NCBI RefSeq assembly: GCF_051401765.1
Contig: NW_027480423.1
Location: 5,580,001-5,644,000 of the forward strand
Source of the DNA: Calliopsis andreniformis
Taxonomy: Eukaryota > Arthropoda > Insecta > Hymenoptera > Andrenidae
Reading direction: 5' to 3'
DNA: 64,000 nt
Positions 41,801 through 52,985 of the stretch are shown here, in pieces. The position numbers and the translations under genes were made by a program. Within the stretch, counting starts at the first letter, position 1, and each line of letters begins with the position of its first letter. The notes under the pieces are model-generated. The model made no database searches and had not been told where the DNA came from. It saw only the letters and a list, made by a program, of their open reading frames with translations.

Positions 41801-44800
41801 CCACCATATCGAATAGCTACGGCCTTAGAAGTCAACGCCAGAAGCATAAAGTACAATAAAAATACAACAGTATTTCTATCGTATAACAGGAATAATTGCA
41901 ACCAGTGTGAAGGTAATGGTCATTTCTATCTTTCGGGCAACCTAGCGTTCACTCTAGGGCGCTGTTCCACCAGATCGAATAGTTAGGCCCTAAGAAGTCA
42001 ATGCCAGAAGCATAAAATACGATATAAATACAACAGCTTTTCCATCGTATAATACAAATAATGGCAACCAGTGTGAAAGTTGCGGCCATTTCTACGTTAC
42101 GGGCAACCTAGTCTTCACTCTAGGGCCTTACTCCACCAGATCGAATGGTTAGGGCCTAAGAAGTCAACGTCAGAATCATAAAATACAATAAAGATGCAAC
42201 AGTTTTTCCATCGTATAACAGGAATAATTGCAACCAGTGTGAAGGTAATGGTACGTTCTACGTCCGGGCAACCTAGGTTTCACCCTAAGGCGGTGCTCCA
42301 CAAGATAAAATAGTTAGGGCCTAAGAAGTCAACGCCAGAAGCTTAAAATACAATATAAATACAACAGCTTTTCCATCGTATATAATGTATATTTGCAAAT
42401 AGTGTGGAAGTAATGGTCATTTCTACGTTCCTGGCAACCCAGGGTTCACTCTAGGGCATTGCTCCACCAGATCGAATAGATAGGGCCTAAGAAGTCAACG
42501 CCAGAAGCATAAAATACAATATAAATACAACAGCTTTTCCACTATATAAAATGAATATTTGCAAAGAGTGTGAAAGTAATGGTCATTTCTACGTTCCGGG
42601 CAACCTAGGCTTCACTCTAGGGCGTCGCTCCACCACGTCGAATGGCTGCGACCTTAGAAGACAACGCCTGAAGCATAAAATACAATAAAAATACAACAGC
42701 TTTTCTTGCGTATAACAGGAATAATTGCAACCAGTCTGAAAGGCATTGTCATTTCTACGTTCCGGGCAACCTCGGCTTCAATCTAGGGCGTTGTTCCAAC
42801 AGATCGAATAGTTAGGGCCTGAGAAGTCAACGCTAGAAGCATAAAATACAATATAAATATAAGGGCTTTTCCAACGCACAAAATGAATAACTGCAGCCAG
42901 TGTGAATGTTCTGGTCATTTCTACGTTCCGGGCAGCCTAGGCTACACTCTAGGGCGTTGCTCCACCAGATCGAATAGTTAGGACCTTAGAAGTCGACGCC
43001 AGAAGCATAAAATACAATAAACATGCAACAGTCTTTCCATCGTATAACAGGAATAACTGCAACCAGTGTGAAAGTACTGGCCATTTCTACGTTCCGGGTA
43101 ACCCAGGGGTCACTCTAGGGCGTTGCTCCACCATATCGAATAGCTACGGCCTTAGAAGTCAACGCCAGAAGCATAAAATACAATAAACATGCAACAGTTT
43201 TTCCATCGTATAACAGGAATAATTGCAACCAGAGTGAAAGTAATGGTCATTTCTACGTTCCGGGCAACCTAGGCTTCACTCTAGGGCGTTGTTCCACCAG
43301 ACCGAATAGTTAGGGCCTAAGAAGTCAACGCCAGAAGCATAAAATACAATAAAAATGCAACAGATTTCCGATCGTATAAAACGAATAATTGCAACCAGCG
43401 TGAAAGTTACGATCATTTCTACGTTTCGGGCAACCTAGGCTTCACTCTAGGGCGTTGCTCGACCAGTTAGAATAGCTAGGGCCTTAGAAGTCAACGCCCG
43501 AAGCATAAAATACAAAATAAATAGAACAGTTTTTCCATCGCATAAAACGAATAATTGCTTCCAGTGTGAAGGTAATGGTCTTTTCTACGTTCCGGGCAAC
43601 CTAGGCTTCACTCTAGGTCGGTGCACCACCAGATCAAATAGTTAGGGCCTAAGAAGTCAACGCCAGAAGCATAAACTACAAAATAAATACAGCAGCCTTT
43701 CCATCGTATAAAACGAATAATTGCAGCCTGTGTGAAGGTTATGGTCATATCTACGTTCCGGGCAACCTAGGCTTCACTGTAGGGTGTTGCTCCAGCAGAT
43801 CGAATAGATAGGGCCATAGAAGACAACGCACGAAGCATAAAATACAATAAATAAACAAGAGTTTTTCCATCGTATAACAGGAATAGTTGCAACCAGAGTG
43901 AAAGTAATGGTCATTTCTACGTTCCGGGCAACCTAGGCTTCACTCTAGGGCGTTGTTCCACCAGACCGAATAGTTAGGGCCTAAGAAGTCAACGCCAGAA
44001 GCATAAAATACAATAAAAATGCAACAGATTTCCGATCGTATAAAACGAATAATTGCAACCAGCGTGAAAGTTACGATCATTTCTACGTTTCGGGAAACCT
44101 AGGCTTCACTCTAGGGCGGTGCACCACCAGATCAAATAGTTAGGGCCTAAGAAGTCAACGCCAGAAGCATAAAATACAATATAAATACAACAGCTTTTCA
44201 ATCGTATAAAATGAATAATTGCAAACGGTGTGAAAGTAATGGTCATTTCTACGTTCCGGGCAAGCTAGGCTTCACTCTAGGGCGTTGCTCCACCAGATCG
44301 AATAGCTAGGGACTTAGAATTCAACGCCAGAAGCATAAAATACGATATAAATACAACAGCTTTTCCACCGTATAAAACGAATAATGGCAACCAGTGTGAA
44401 GGTTATGGTCATTTCTACGCTCCGGGCAACGGAGGCTTCACTCTAGGGCGTTGCTCCACCAGATCGAATAGTTAGGGCCTTAGAAGTCAACGCCCGAAGC
44501 ATAAAATACAAAATAAATGGAACAGGTTTTCCATGTATAAAACGAATAATTGTTACCAGTGTGAGAGTTATGGTCATTTCTACGTTTCGGGCAACCTAGG
44601 ATTCAGTCTAGGTCTTTGCTCCAAAAGACCGAATAGCTAGGGCCTTAGAAGTCAATTGCCGAAGCATAAAATACAATAAAGATACAACAGTTTTGCCATC
44701 GTATAACAGGAACAATTGCAACCAGTGTGAAAGTGATAGTCATTTCTACGCTCCGGGCTACCTAGGCTTCAATCTAGTGCGTTGTTCCTTCAGATCGAAT

Positions 44801-47367
44801 AGTTAGGGCCTGAGAAATCAACGCCAGAAGCATAAAATACAATAAACATGCAACAGTCTTTCCATCGTATAACAGGAATAACTGCAACCTGTGTGAAAGT
44901 ACTGGCCATTTCTACGTTCCGGGTAACCCAGGGGTCACTCTAGGGCGTTGCTCCACCATATCGAATAGCTACGGCCTTAGAAGTCAACGCCAGAAGCATA
45001 AAGTACAATAAAAATACAACAGTATTTCTATCGTATAACAGGAATAATTGCAACCAGTGTGAAGGTAATGGTCATTTCTATCTTTCGGGCAACCTAGCGT
45101 TCACTCTAGGGCGCTGTTCCACCAGATCGAATAGTTAGGCCCTAAGAAGTCAATGCCAGAAGCATAAAATACGATATAAATACAACAGCTTTTCCATCGT
45201 ATAATACAAATAATGGCAACCAGTGTGAAAGTTGCGGCCATTTCTACGTTACGGGCAACCTAGTCTTCACTCTAGGGCCTTACTCCACCAGATCGAATGG
45301 TTAGGGCCTAAGAAGTCAACGTCAGAATCATAAAATACAATAAAGATGCAACAGTTTTTCCATCGTATAACAGGAATAATTGCAACCAGTGTGAAGGTAA
45401 TGGTACGTTCTACGTCCGGGCAACCTAGGTTTCACCCTAAGGCGGTGCTCCACAAGATAAAATAGTTAGGGCCTAAGAAGTCAACGCCAGAAGCTTAAAA
45501 TACAATATAAATACAACAGCTTTTCCATCGTATATAATGTATATTTGCAAATAGTGTGGAAGTAATGGTCATTTCTACGTTCCTGGCAACCCAGGGTTCA
45601 CTCTAGGGCATTGCTCCACCAGATCGAATAGATAGGGCCTAAGAAGTCAACGCCAGAAGCATAAAATACAATATAAATACAACAGCTTTTCCACTATATA
45701 AAATGAATATTTGCAAAGAGTGTGAAAGTAATGGTCATTTCTACGTTCCGGGCAACCTAGGCTTCACTCTAGGGCGTCGCTCCACCACGCCGAATGGCTG
45801 CGACCTTAGAAGACAACGCCTGAAGCATAAAATACAATAAAAATACAACAGCTTTTCTTGCGTATAACAGGAATAATTGCAACCAGTCTGAAAGACATTG
45901 TCATTTCTACGTTCCGGGCAACCTCGGCTTCAATCTAGGGCGTTGTTCCAACAGATCGAATAGTTAGGGCCTGAGAAGTCAACGCTAGAAGCATAAAATA
46001 CAATATAAATATAAGGGCTTTTCCAACGCACAAAATGAATAACTGCAGCCAGTGTGAATGTTCTGGTCATTTCTACGTTCCGGGCAGCCTAGGCTACACT
46101 CTAGGGCGTTGCTCCACCAGATCGAATAGTTAGGACCTTAGAAGTCGACGCCAGAAGCATAAAATACAATAAACATGCAACAGTCTTTCCATCGTATAAC
46201 AGGAATAACTGCAACCAGTGTGAAAGTACTGGCCATTTCTACGTTCCGGGTAACCCAGGGGTCACTCTAGGGCGTTGCTCCACCATATCGAATAGCTACG
46301 GCCTTAGAAGTCAACGCCAGAAGCATAAAGTACAATAAAAATACCACAGTTTTTCCATCGTATACAATAAATAATTGCATCAACTGTGAAGGTAATGGTC
46401 ATTTCTACGTTCCGGGCAGCCTAGGCTTCACTCTAGGGCGTTGCTCCGTCACATCGAATAGCTACGGCCTTAGAAGTCAACGCCAGAAGCATAAAATACA
46501 ATAAACATGCAACAGTTTTTCCATCGTATAACAGGAATAATTGCAACCAGAGTGAAAGTAATGGTCATTTCTACGTTCCGGGCAACCTAGGCTTCACTCT
46601 AGGGCGTTGTTCCACCAGACCGAATAGTTAGGGCCTAAGAAGTCAACGCCAGAAGCATAAAATACAATAAAAATGCAACAGATTTCCGATCGTATAAAAC
46701 GAATAATTGCAACCAGCGTGAAAGTTACGATCATTTCTACGTTTCGGGCAACCTAGGCTTCACTCTAGGGCGTTGCTCGACCAGTTAGAATAGCTAGGGC
46801 CTTAGAAGTCAACGCCCGAAGCATAAAATACAAAATAAATAGAACAGTTTTTCCATCGCATAAAACGAATAATTGCTTCCAGTGTGAAGGTAATGGTCTT
46901 TTCTACGTTCCGGGCAACCTAGGCTTCACTCTAGGGCGGTGCACCACCAGATCAAATAGTTAGGGCCTAAGAAGTCAACGCCAGAAGCATAAACTACAAA
47001 ATAAATACAGCAGCCTTTCCATCGTATAAAACGAATAATTGCAGCCTGTGTGAAGGTTATGGTCATATCTACGTTCCGGGCAACCTAGGCTTCACTGTAG
47101 GGTGTTGCTCCAGCAGATCGAATAGATAGGGCCATAGAAGACAACGCACGAAGCATAAAATACAATAAATAAACAAGAGTTTTTCCATCGTATAACAGGA
47201 ATAGTTGCAACCAGAGTGAAAGTAATGGTCATTTCTACGTTCCGGGCAACCTAGGCTTCACTCTAGGGCGTTGTTCCACCAGACCGAATAGTTAGGGCCT
47301 AAGAAGTCAACGCCAGAAGCATAAAATACAATAAAAATGCAACAGATTTCCGATCGTATAAAACGAA

Positions 47368-47370
47368 TAA
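47368..47370. repeat. Target-site duplication TAA, left of foldback copy 1
   Basis: TAA directly before CACTGTTC. With the TAA at 48454-48456 it restores the uninterrupted satellite sequence cgaataattgc when one copy and the element are removed. Confidence 0.85.
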
Positions 47371-47875
47371 CACTGTTCAACACGGGTCTGATTTTGTAAA
47401 CGTGAATAAACATTTCTTATAGATTTCGACGTGCCGATTACGAATCTGCAAACCGTTTCTTTCCAGAACGTACAGTTTTTGAAAAAATCAATTTTGAAAA
47501 AACTGACAGATATTCAACTTTGGGATTTTTTTCTGCTTTTACCGTAGTAGTTATTTAGTTGCTCTTTGCACGAAATTATTCTGTGGACTCTCCCGAATAA
47601 AATAATATAAATAGTTATTAGATTATAGACATCGAAATAGGTTTAAATAACAATTAAAGTGAAAAGGACACCCAAAACGCACCCATTTTTGCTGATATTT
47701 TTCACTTTATTTTAAAAAGTAAGGGTCTAGGAGAAAATTTGACTATACCACGCGATAGAGCAAACCTTTCTACTAAGGAAAGCATCAAGCGAATGTTCAA
47801 AATTATTTTTGTTTTCAATATAGAAATAAAATAGTATGGCGAAACGCGCGGCGGCGACAGTGGTACTCAATGACG
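47371..47875 (+). repeat. Left inverted arm of foldback copy 1
   Basis: Pairs with 47939-48453 read in reverse complement. The outer part is A/T-rich; the innermost 40 bp (gcgaaacgcgcggcggcgac) is rich in G/C and CpG. Within the arm, aaagtgaaaa (47656-47665) and ttttcacttt (47699-47708) form a smaller internal inverted repeat. Confidence 0.9.
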
Positions 47876-47938
47876 GCGACGCGCGCCGGTGGACGCCTCG
47901 CCTATCGCCTGCCGTTCCGCGGACCCTATACACATTGA
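47876..47938. other. G/C-rich central spacer of foldback copy 1
   Basis: 63 bp between the arms, about 43 G/C bases (68%) and rich in CpG, in contrast to the A/T-rich outer arms. It would be the loop if the element folds. It ends in attgacgtcattg, where the eight-base palindrome TGACGTCA (47936-47943) spans the spacer/right-arm junction. No coding or structural RNA identity is recognised. Confidence 0.8.
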
Positions 47939-48453
47939 CGTCATTGAGTACCACTGTCGCCGCCGCGCGTTTCGCCAAACTATTTTATTTCTATATTGAA
48001 AACAAAAATAATTTTGGACATTCGCCTGATGCTTTCCTTAGTAGAAAGGTTTGCTCTATCGCGTGGTATAGTCAAATTTTCTCCTAGACCCTTACTTTTT
48101 AAAATAAAGTGAAAAATATCAGCAAAAATGGGTGCGTTTTGGGTGTCCTTTTCACTTTAATTGTTATTTAAACCTATTTCGATGTTTATAATCTAATAAC
48201 TATTTCTATTATTTTATTCGGGAGAGTCCACAGAATCATTTCGTGTAAAGAGCAACTAAATAACTACTACGGTAAAAGCAGAAAAAAATCCCAAAGTTGA
48301 AAATTTGTCATTTTTTTCAAAATTGATTTTTTCAAAAACTGTACGTTCTGGAAAGAAACGGTTTGCAGATTCGTAATCAGCGCGTCGAAATTTATAAGAA
48401 ATGTTTATTCACGCTTACAAAATCGAAAAAAAGTCAAAATTTGTCGAACAGTG
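47939..48453 (-). repeat. Right inverted arm of foldback copy 1
   Basis: Reverse-complement partner of 47371-47875, about 97% identical outside the terminal region. It is 10 bp longer owing to the subterminal stretch with aaaaaaagtcaaaatttgtc. Confidence 0.9.
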
Positions 48454-48456
48454 TAA
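48454..48456. repeat. Target-site duplication TAA, right of foldback copy 1
   Basis: TAA directly after GAACAGTG, continuing into the satellite as ttgcaaccagcgtg. Confidence 0.85.
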
Positions 48457-48559
48457 TTGCAACCAGCGTGAAAGTTACGATCATTTCTACGTTTCGGGCA
48501 ACCTAGGCTTCACTCTAGGGCGGTGCACCACCAGATCAAATAGTTAGGGCCTAGGAAGT

Positions 48560-50340
48560 CAACGCCAGAAGCATAAAATACAATATAAATGCAACAGCTT
48601 TTCAATCGTATAAAATGAATAATTGCAAACAGTGTGAAAGTAATGGTCATTTCTACGTTCCGGGCAAGCTAGGCTTCACTCTAGGGCGTTGCTCCACCAG
48701 ACCGAATAGCTAGGGACTTAGAATTCAACGCCAGAAGCATAAAATACGATATAAATACAACAGCTTTTCCACCGTATAAAACGAATAATGGCAACCAGTG
48801 TGAAGGTTATGGTCATTTCTACGCTCCGGGCAACGTAGGCTTCACTGTAGGGTGTTGCTCCAGCAGATCGAATAGATAGGGCCATAGAAGACAACGCACG
48901 AAGCATAAAATACAATAAATAAACAAGAGTTTTTCCATCGTATAACAGGAATAATTGCAACCAGAGTGAAAGTAATGGTCATTTCTACGTTCCGGGCAAC
49001 CTAGGCTTCACTCTCGGGCGTTGTTCCACCAGACCGAATAGTTAGGGCCTAAGAAGTCAACGCCAGAAGCATAGAATACAATATAAATACATCAGCTTTT
49101 CAATCGTATAAAATGAATAATTGCAAACAGTGTGAAAGTAATGGTCATTTCTACGTTCCGGGCAAGCTAGGCTTCACTCTAGGGCGTTGCTCCACCAGAT
49201 CGAATAGCTAGGGACTTAGAATTCAACGCCAGAAGCATAAAATACGATATAAATACAACAGCTTTTCCACCGTATAAAACGAATAATGGCAACCAGTGTG
49301 AAGGTTATGGTCATTTCTACGCTCCGGGCAACGTAGGCTTCACTCTAGGGCGTTGCTCCAGCAGATCGAATAGATAGGGCCATAGAAGACAACGCACGAA
49401 GCATAAAATACAATAAATAAACAAGAGTTTTTCCATCGTATAACAGGAATAATTGCAACCAGAGTGAAAGTAATGGTCATTTCTACGTTCCGAGCAACCT
49501 AGGCTTCACTCTAGGGCGTTGTTCCACCAGACCGAATAGTTAGGGCCTAAGAAGTCAACGCCAGAAGCATAGAATACAATATAAATACAACAGCTTTTCA
49601 ATCGTATAAAATGAATAATTGCAAACAGTGTGAAAGTAATGGTCATTTCTACGTTCCGGGCAAGCTAGGCTTCACTCTAGGGCGTTGCTCCACCAGATCG
49701 AATAGCTAGGGACTTAGAATTCAACGCCAGAAGCATAAAATACGATATAAATACAACAGCTTTTCCACCGTATAAAACGAATAATGGCAACCAGTGTGAA
49801 GGTTATGGTCATTTCTACGCTCCGGGCAACGTAGGCTTCACTCTAGGGCGTTGCTCCACCAGATCGAATAGATAGGGCCATAGAAGACAACGCACGAAGC
49901 ATAAAATACAATAAATAAACAAGAGTTTTTCCATCGTATAACAGGAATAATTGCAACCAGAGTGAAAGTAATGGTCATTTCTACGTTCCGGGCAACCTAG
50001 GCTTCACTCTAAGGCGTTGTTCCACCAGACCGAATAGTTAGGGCCTAAGAAGTCAACGCCAGAAGCATAGAATACAATATAAATACAACAGCTTTTCAAT
50101 CGTATAAAATGAATAATTGCAAACGGTGTGAAAGTAATGGTCATTTCTACGTTCCGGGCAAGCTAGGCTTCACTCTAGGGCGTTGCTCCACCAGATCGAA
50201 TAGCTAGGGACTTAGAATTCAACGCCAGAAGCATAAAATACGATATAAATACAACAGCTTTTCCACCGTATAAAACGAATAATGGCAACCAGTGTGAAGG
50301 TTATGGTCATTTCTACGCTCCGGGCAACGTAGGCTTCACT
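48560..50340. repeat. Three-monomer (498-bp) higher-order repeat, cluster 1
   Basis: The GAATTC-containing monomer recurs at 48721, 49219, 49717 and 50215, exactly 498 bp apart (3 x 166). Each cycle has the same three monomer types in order: one with acagcttttcaatcg, one with acagcttttccaccg, and one with acaagagtttttcc. This is the tightest higher-order structure in the window and begins just right of the foldback insertion. Confidence 0.9.
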
Positions 50341-52985
50341 CTAGGGCGTTGCTCCACCAGATCGAATAGTTAGGGCCTTAGAAGTCAACGCCCGAAGCAT
50401 AAAATACAAAATAAATGGAACAGGTTTTCCATGTATAAAACGAATAATTGTTACCAGTGTGAGAGTTATGGTCATTTCTACGTTTCGGGCAACCTAGGAT
50501 TCAGTCTAGGTCTTTGCTCCAAAAGACCGAATAGCTAGGGCCTTAGAAGTCAATTGCCGAAGCATAAAATACAATAAAGATACAACAGTTTTGCCATCGT
50601 ATAACAGGAACAATTGCAACCAGTGTGAAAGTGATAGTCATTTCTACGCTCCGGGCTACCTAGGCTTCAATCTAGTGCGTTGTTCCTTCAGATCGAATAG
50701 TTAGGGCCTGAGAAATCAACGCCAGAAGCATAAAATACAATAAACATGCAACAGTCTTTCCATCGTATAACAGGAATAACTGCAACCTGTGTGAAAGTAC
50801 TGGCCATTTCTACGTTCCGGGTAACCCAGGGGTCACTCTAGGGCGTTGCTCCACCATATCGAATAGCTACGGCCTTAGAAGTCAACGCCAGAAGCATAAA
50901 GTACAATAAAAATACAACAGTATTTCTATCGTATAACAGGAATAATTGCAACCAGTGTGAAGGTAATGGTCATTTCTATCTTTCGGGCAACCTAGCGTTC
51001 ACTCTAGGGCGCTGTTCCACCAGATCGAATAGTTAGGCCCTAAGAAGTCAATGCCAGAAGCATAAAATACGATATAAATACAACAGCTTTTCCATCGTAT
51101 AATACAAATAATGGCAACCAGTGTGAAAGTTGCGGCCATTTCTACGTTACGGGCAACCTAGTCTTCACTCTAGGGCCTTACTCCACCAGATCGAATGGTT
51201 AGGGCCTAAGAAGTCAACGTCAGAATCATAAAATACAATAAAGATGCAACAGTTTTTCCATCGTATAACAGGAATAATTGCAACCAGTGTGAAGGTAATG
51301 GTACGTTCTACGTCCGGGCAACCTAGGTTTCACCCTAAGGCGGTGCTCCACAAGATAAAATAGTTAGGGCCTAAGAAGTCAACGCCAGAAGCTTAAAATA
51401 CAATATAAATACAACAGCTTTTCCATCGTATATAATGTATATTTGCAAATAGTGTGGAAGTAATGGTCATTTCTACGTTCCTGGCAACCCAGGGTTCACT
51501 CTAGGGCATTGCTCCACCAGATCGAATAGATAGGGCCTAAGAAGTCAACGCCAGAAGCATAAAATACAATATAAATACAACAGCTTTTCCACTATATAAA
51601 ATGAATATTTGCAAAGAGTGTGAAATGTAATGGTCATTTCTACGTTCCGGGCAACCTAGGCTTCACTCTAGGGCGTCGCTCCACCACGTCGAATGGCTGC
51701 GACCTTAGAAGACAACGCCTGAAGCATAAAATACAATAAAAATACAACAGCTTTTCTTGCGTATAACAGGAATAATTGCAACCAGTCTGAAAGACATTGT
51801 CATTTCTACGTTCCGGGCAACCTCGGCTTCAATCTAGGGCGTTGTTCCAACAGATCGAATAGTTAGGGCCTGAGAAGTCAACGCTAGAAGCATAAAATAC
51901 AATATAAATATAAGGGCTTTTCCAACGCACAAAATGAATAACTGCAGCCAGTGTGAATGTTCTGGTCATTTCTACGTTCCGGGCAGCCTAGGCTACACTC
52001 TAGGGCGTTGCTCCACCAGATCGAATAGTTAGGACCTTAGAAGTCGACGCCAGAAGCATAAAATACAATAAACATGCAACAGTCTTTCCATCGTATAACA
52101 GGAATAACTGCAACCAGTGTGAAAGTACTGGCCATTTCTACGTTCCGGGTAACCCAGGGGTCACTCTAGGGCGTTGCTCCACCATATCGAATAGCTACGG
52201 CCTTAGAAGTCAACGCCAGAAGCATAAAGTACAATAAAAATACCACAGTTTTTCCATCGTATACAATAAATAATTGCATCAACTGTGAAGGTAATGGTCA
52301 TTTCTACGTTCCGGGCAGCCTAGGCTTCACTCTAGGGCGTTGCTCCGTCACATCGAATAGCTACGGCCTTAGAAGTCAACGCCAGAAGCATAAAATACAA
52401 TAAACATGCAACAGTTTTTCCATCGTATAACAGGAATAATTGCAACCAGAGTGAAAGTAATGGTCATTTCTACGTTCCGGGCAACCTAGGCTTCACTCTA
52501 GGGCGTTGTTCCACCAGACCGAATAGTTAGGGCCTAAGAAGTCAACGCCAGAAGCATAAAATACAATAAAAATGCAACAGATTTCCGATCGTATAAAACG
52601 AATAATTGCAACCAGCGAGAAAGTTACGATCATTTCTACGTTTCGGGCAACCTAGGCTTCACTCTAGGGCGTTGCTCGACCAGTTAGAATAGCTAGGGCC
52701 TTAGAAGTCAACGCCCGAAGCATAAAATACAAAATAAATAGAACAGTTTTTCCATCGCATAAAACGAATAATTGCTTCCAGTGTGAAGGTAATGGTCTTT
52801 TCTACGTTCCGGGCAACCTAGGCTTCACTCTAGGGCGGTGCACCACCAGATCAAATAGTTAGGGCCTAAGAAGTCAACGCCAGAAGCATAAACTACAAAA
52901 TAAATACAGCAGCCTTTCCATCGTATAAAACGAATAATTGCAGCCTGTGTGAAGGTTATGGTCATATCTACGTTCCGGGCAACCT
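48840..52985. repeat. 4,149-bp tandem duplication, copy 1
   Basis: Matches the following segment at offset 4,149 bp (25 monomers less 1 bp). Both copies share rare private variants: a single-base insertion giving gaaatgtaatgg at 51622 and 55771, the substitution ccagcgagaaag at 52613 and 56762, and ctctcgggcg at 49011 and 53160. At the left limit, catttctacgctcc here versus catatctacgttcc in the partner marks the boundary. Confidence 0.85.

Larger units (their letters stand above)
1..47370. repeat. 166-bp satellite array, left block
   Basis: Uninterrupted head-to-tail monomers with one orientation throughout. The landmark aacctagg recurs every 166 bp (for example at 771, 937, 1103, 1269, 1435, 1601 and 1767). 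The monomer is bipartite. One half is A/T-rich and variable (around cataaaatacaatataaa). The other is richer in G/C and better conserved (around tctacgttccgggcaacc and ctctagggcgttgctcc). Monomers differ by substitutions and occasional small indels and group into multi-monomer blocks listed separately. No gene, RNA gene or other interspersed element was seen in this block. The array continues past the left edge of the window. Known satellites of this length often lie at centromeres or in pericentromeric heterochromatin; that placement is inference here. Confidence 0.97.
36540..47370. repeat. Higher-order repeat region, 18-20 monomers per unit (~3.15 kb)
   Basis: The ggaacagg landmark lies at 38211, 41364 and 44516 (spacings 3,153 and 3,152 bp, 19 monomers less 1-2 bp). 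A second landmark, gatttccgatcg, occurs in pairs 664 bp (four monomers) apart at 40210/40874, 43363/44027 and 46681/47345; successive pairs are 3,153 and 3,318 bp apart. Units differ by whole monomers. The ataccacag monomer at about 39.85-40.01 kb is absent near 43.15 kb and present near 46.33 kb, and a tatataatgtatatttgc monomer at 42.37 kb is absent from the first unit. The foldback element sits in the second monomer of the last pair. Confidence 0.85.
47371..48453. mobile_element. Foldback/MITE-like element, copy 1 (1,083 bp)
   Basis: The only non-satellite sequence in the window besides its second copy. Ends are CACTGTTC and its reverse complement GAACAGTG. Left arm 47371-47875 (505 bp) and right arm 47939-48453 (515 bp) are inverted copies differing by about 13-14 substitutions plus a diverged stretch of about 25 bp just inside the ends, where the right arm is 10 bp longer. 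The centre is a 63-bp G/C-rich spacer. The flanks read cgaaTAA|element|TAAttgc, and the uninterrupted site cgaataattgc is seen in the same monomer type at 44041-44060. A 3-bp TWA-type duplication is typical of PIF/Harbinger transposons, but the end sequence is not the usual GGG-type, so family assignment is tentative. No transposase is encoded; an autonomous partner would have to supply it. Confidence 0.88.
44165..50252. repeat. 10,048-bp repeat carrying the foldback element, copy A
   Basis: Matches 54213-60300 at constant offset 10,048 bp, which is 54 monomers plus 1 bp plus the 1,083-bp insertion. Left of about 44165 the partner has gcatagaatac and ctctaaggcg where this copy has gcataaaatac and ctctagggcggtgc. 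Right of about 50252 the two follow different monomers. Private variants of both satellite and insertion are shared. Confidence 0.88.

Noticed and set aside
1..47370. Possible CRISPR array because of regular repeats.
   Set aside because: There are no unique spacers: the whole 166-bp unit is repetitive, and there are no cas-like genes or short 23-47 bp direct repeats.
47936..47943. TGACGTCA as a CRE-like regulatory site in the foldback centre.
   Set aside because: A single eight-base match in a 1-kb element spanning the spacer/arm boundary is easily chance, and no promoter or gene is next to it.
47727..48087. Two 83-codon open frames in the foldback element, one on each strand (and the same in copy 2).
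   Set aside because: They are mirror images produced by the inverted arms, run from arm through spacer into the other arm, have no recognised domain, and in copy 2 one lacks the ATG (TTG instead).
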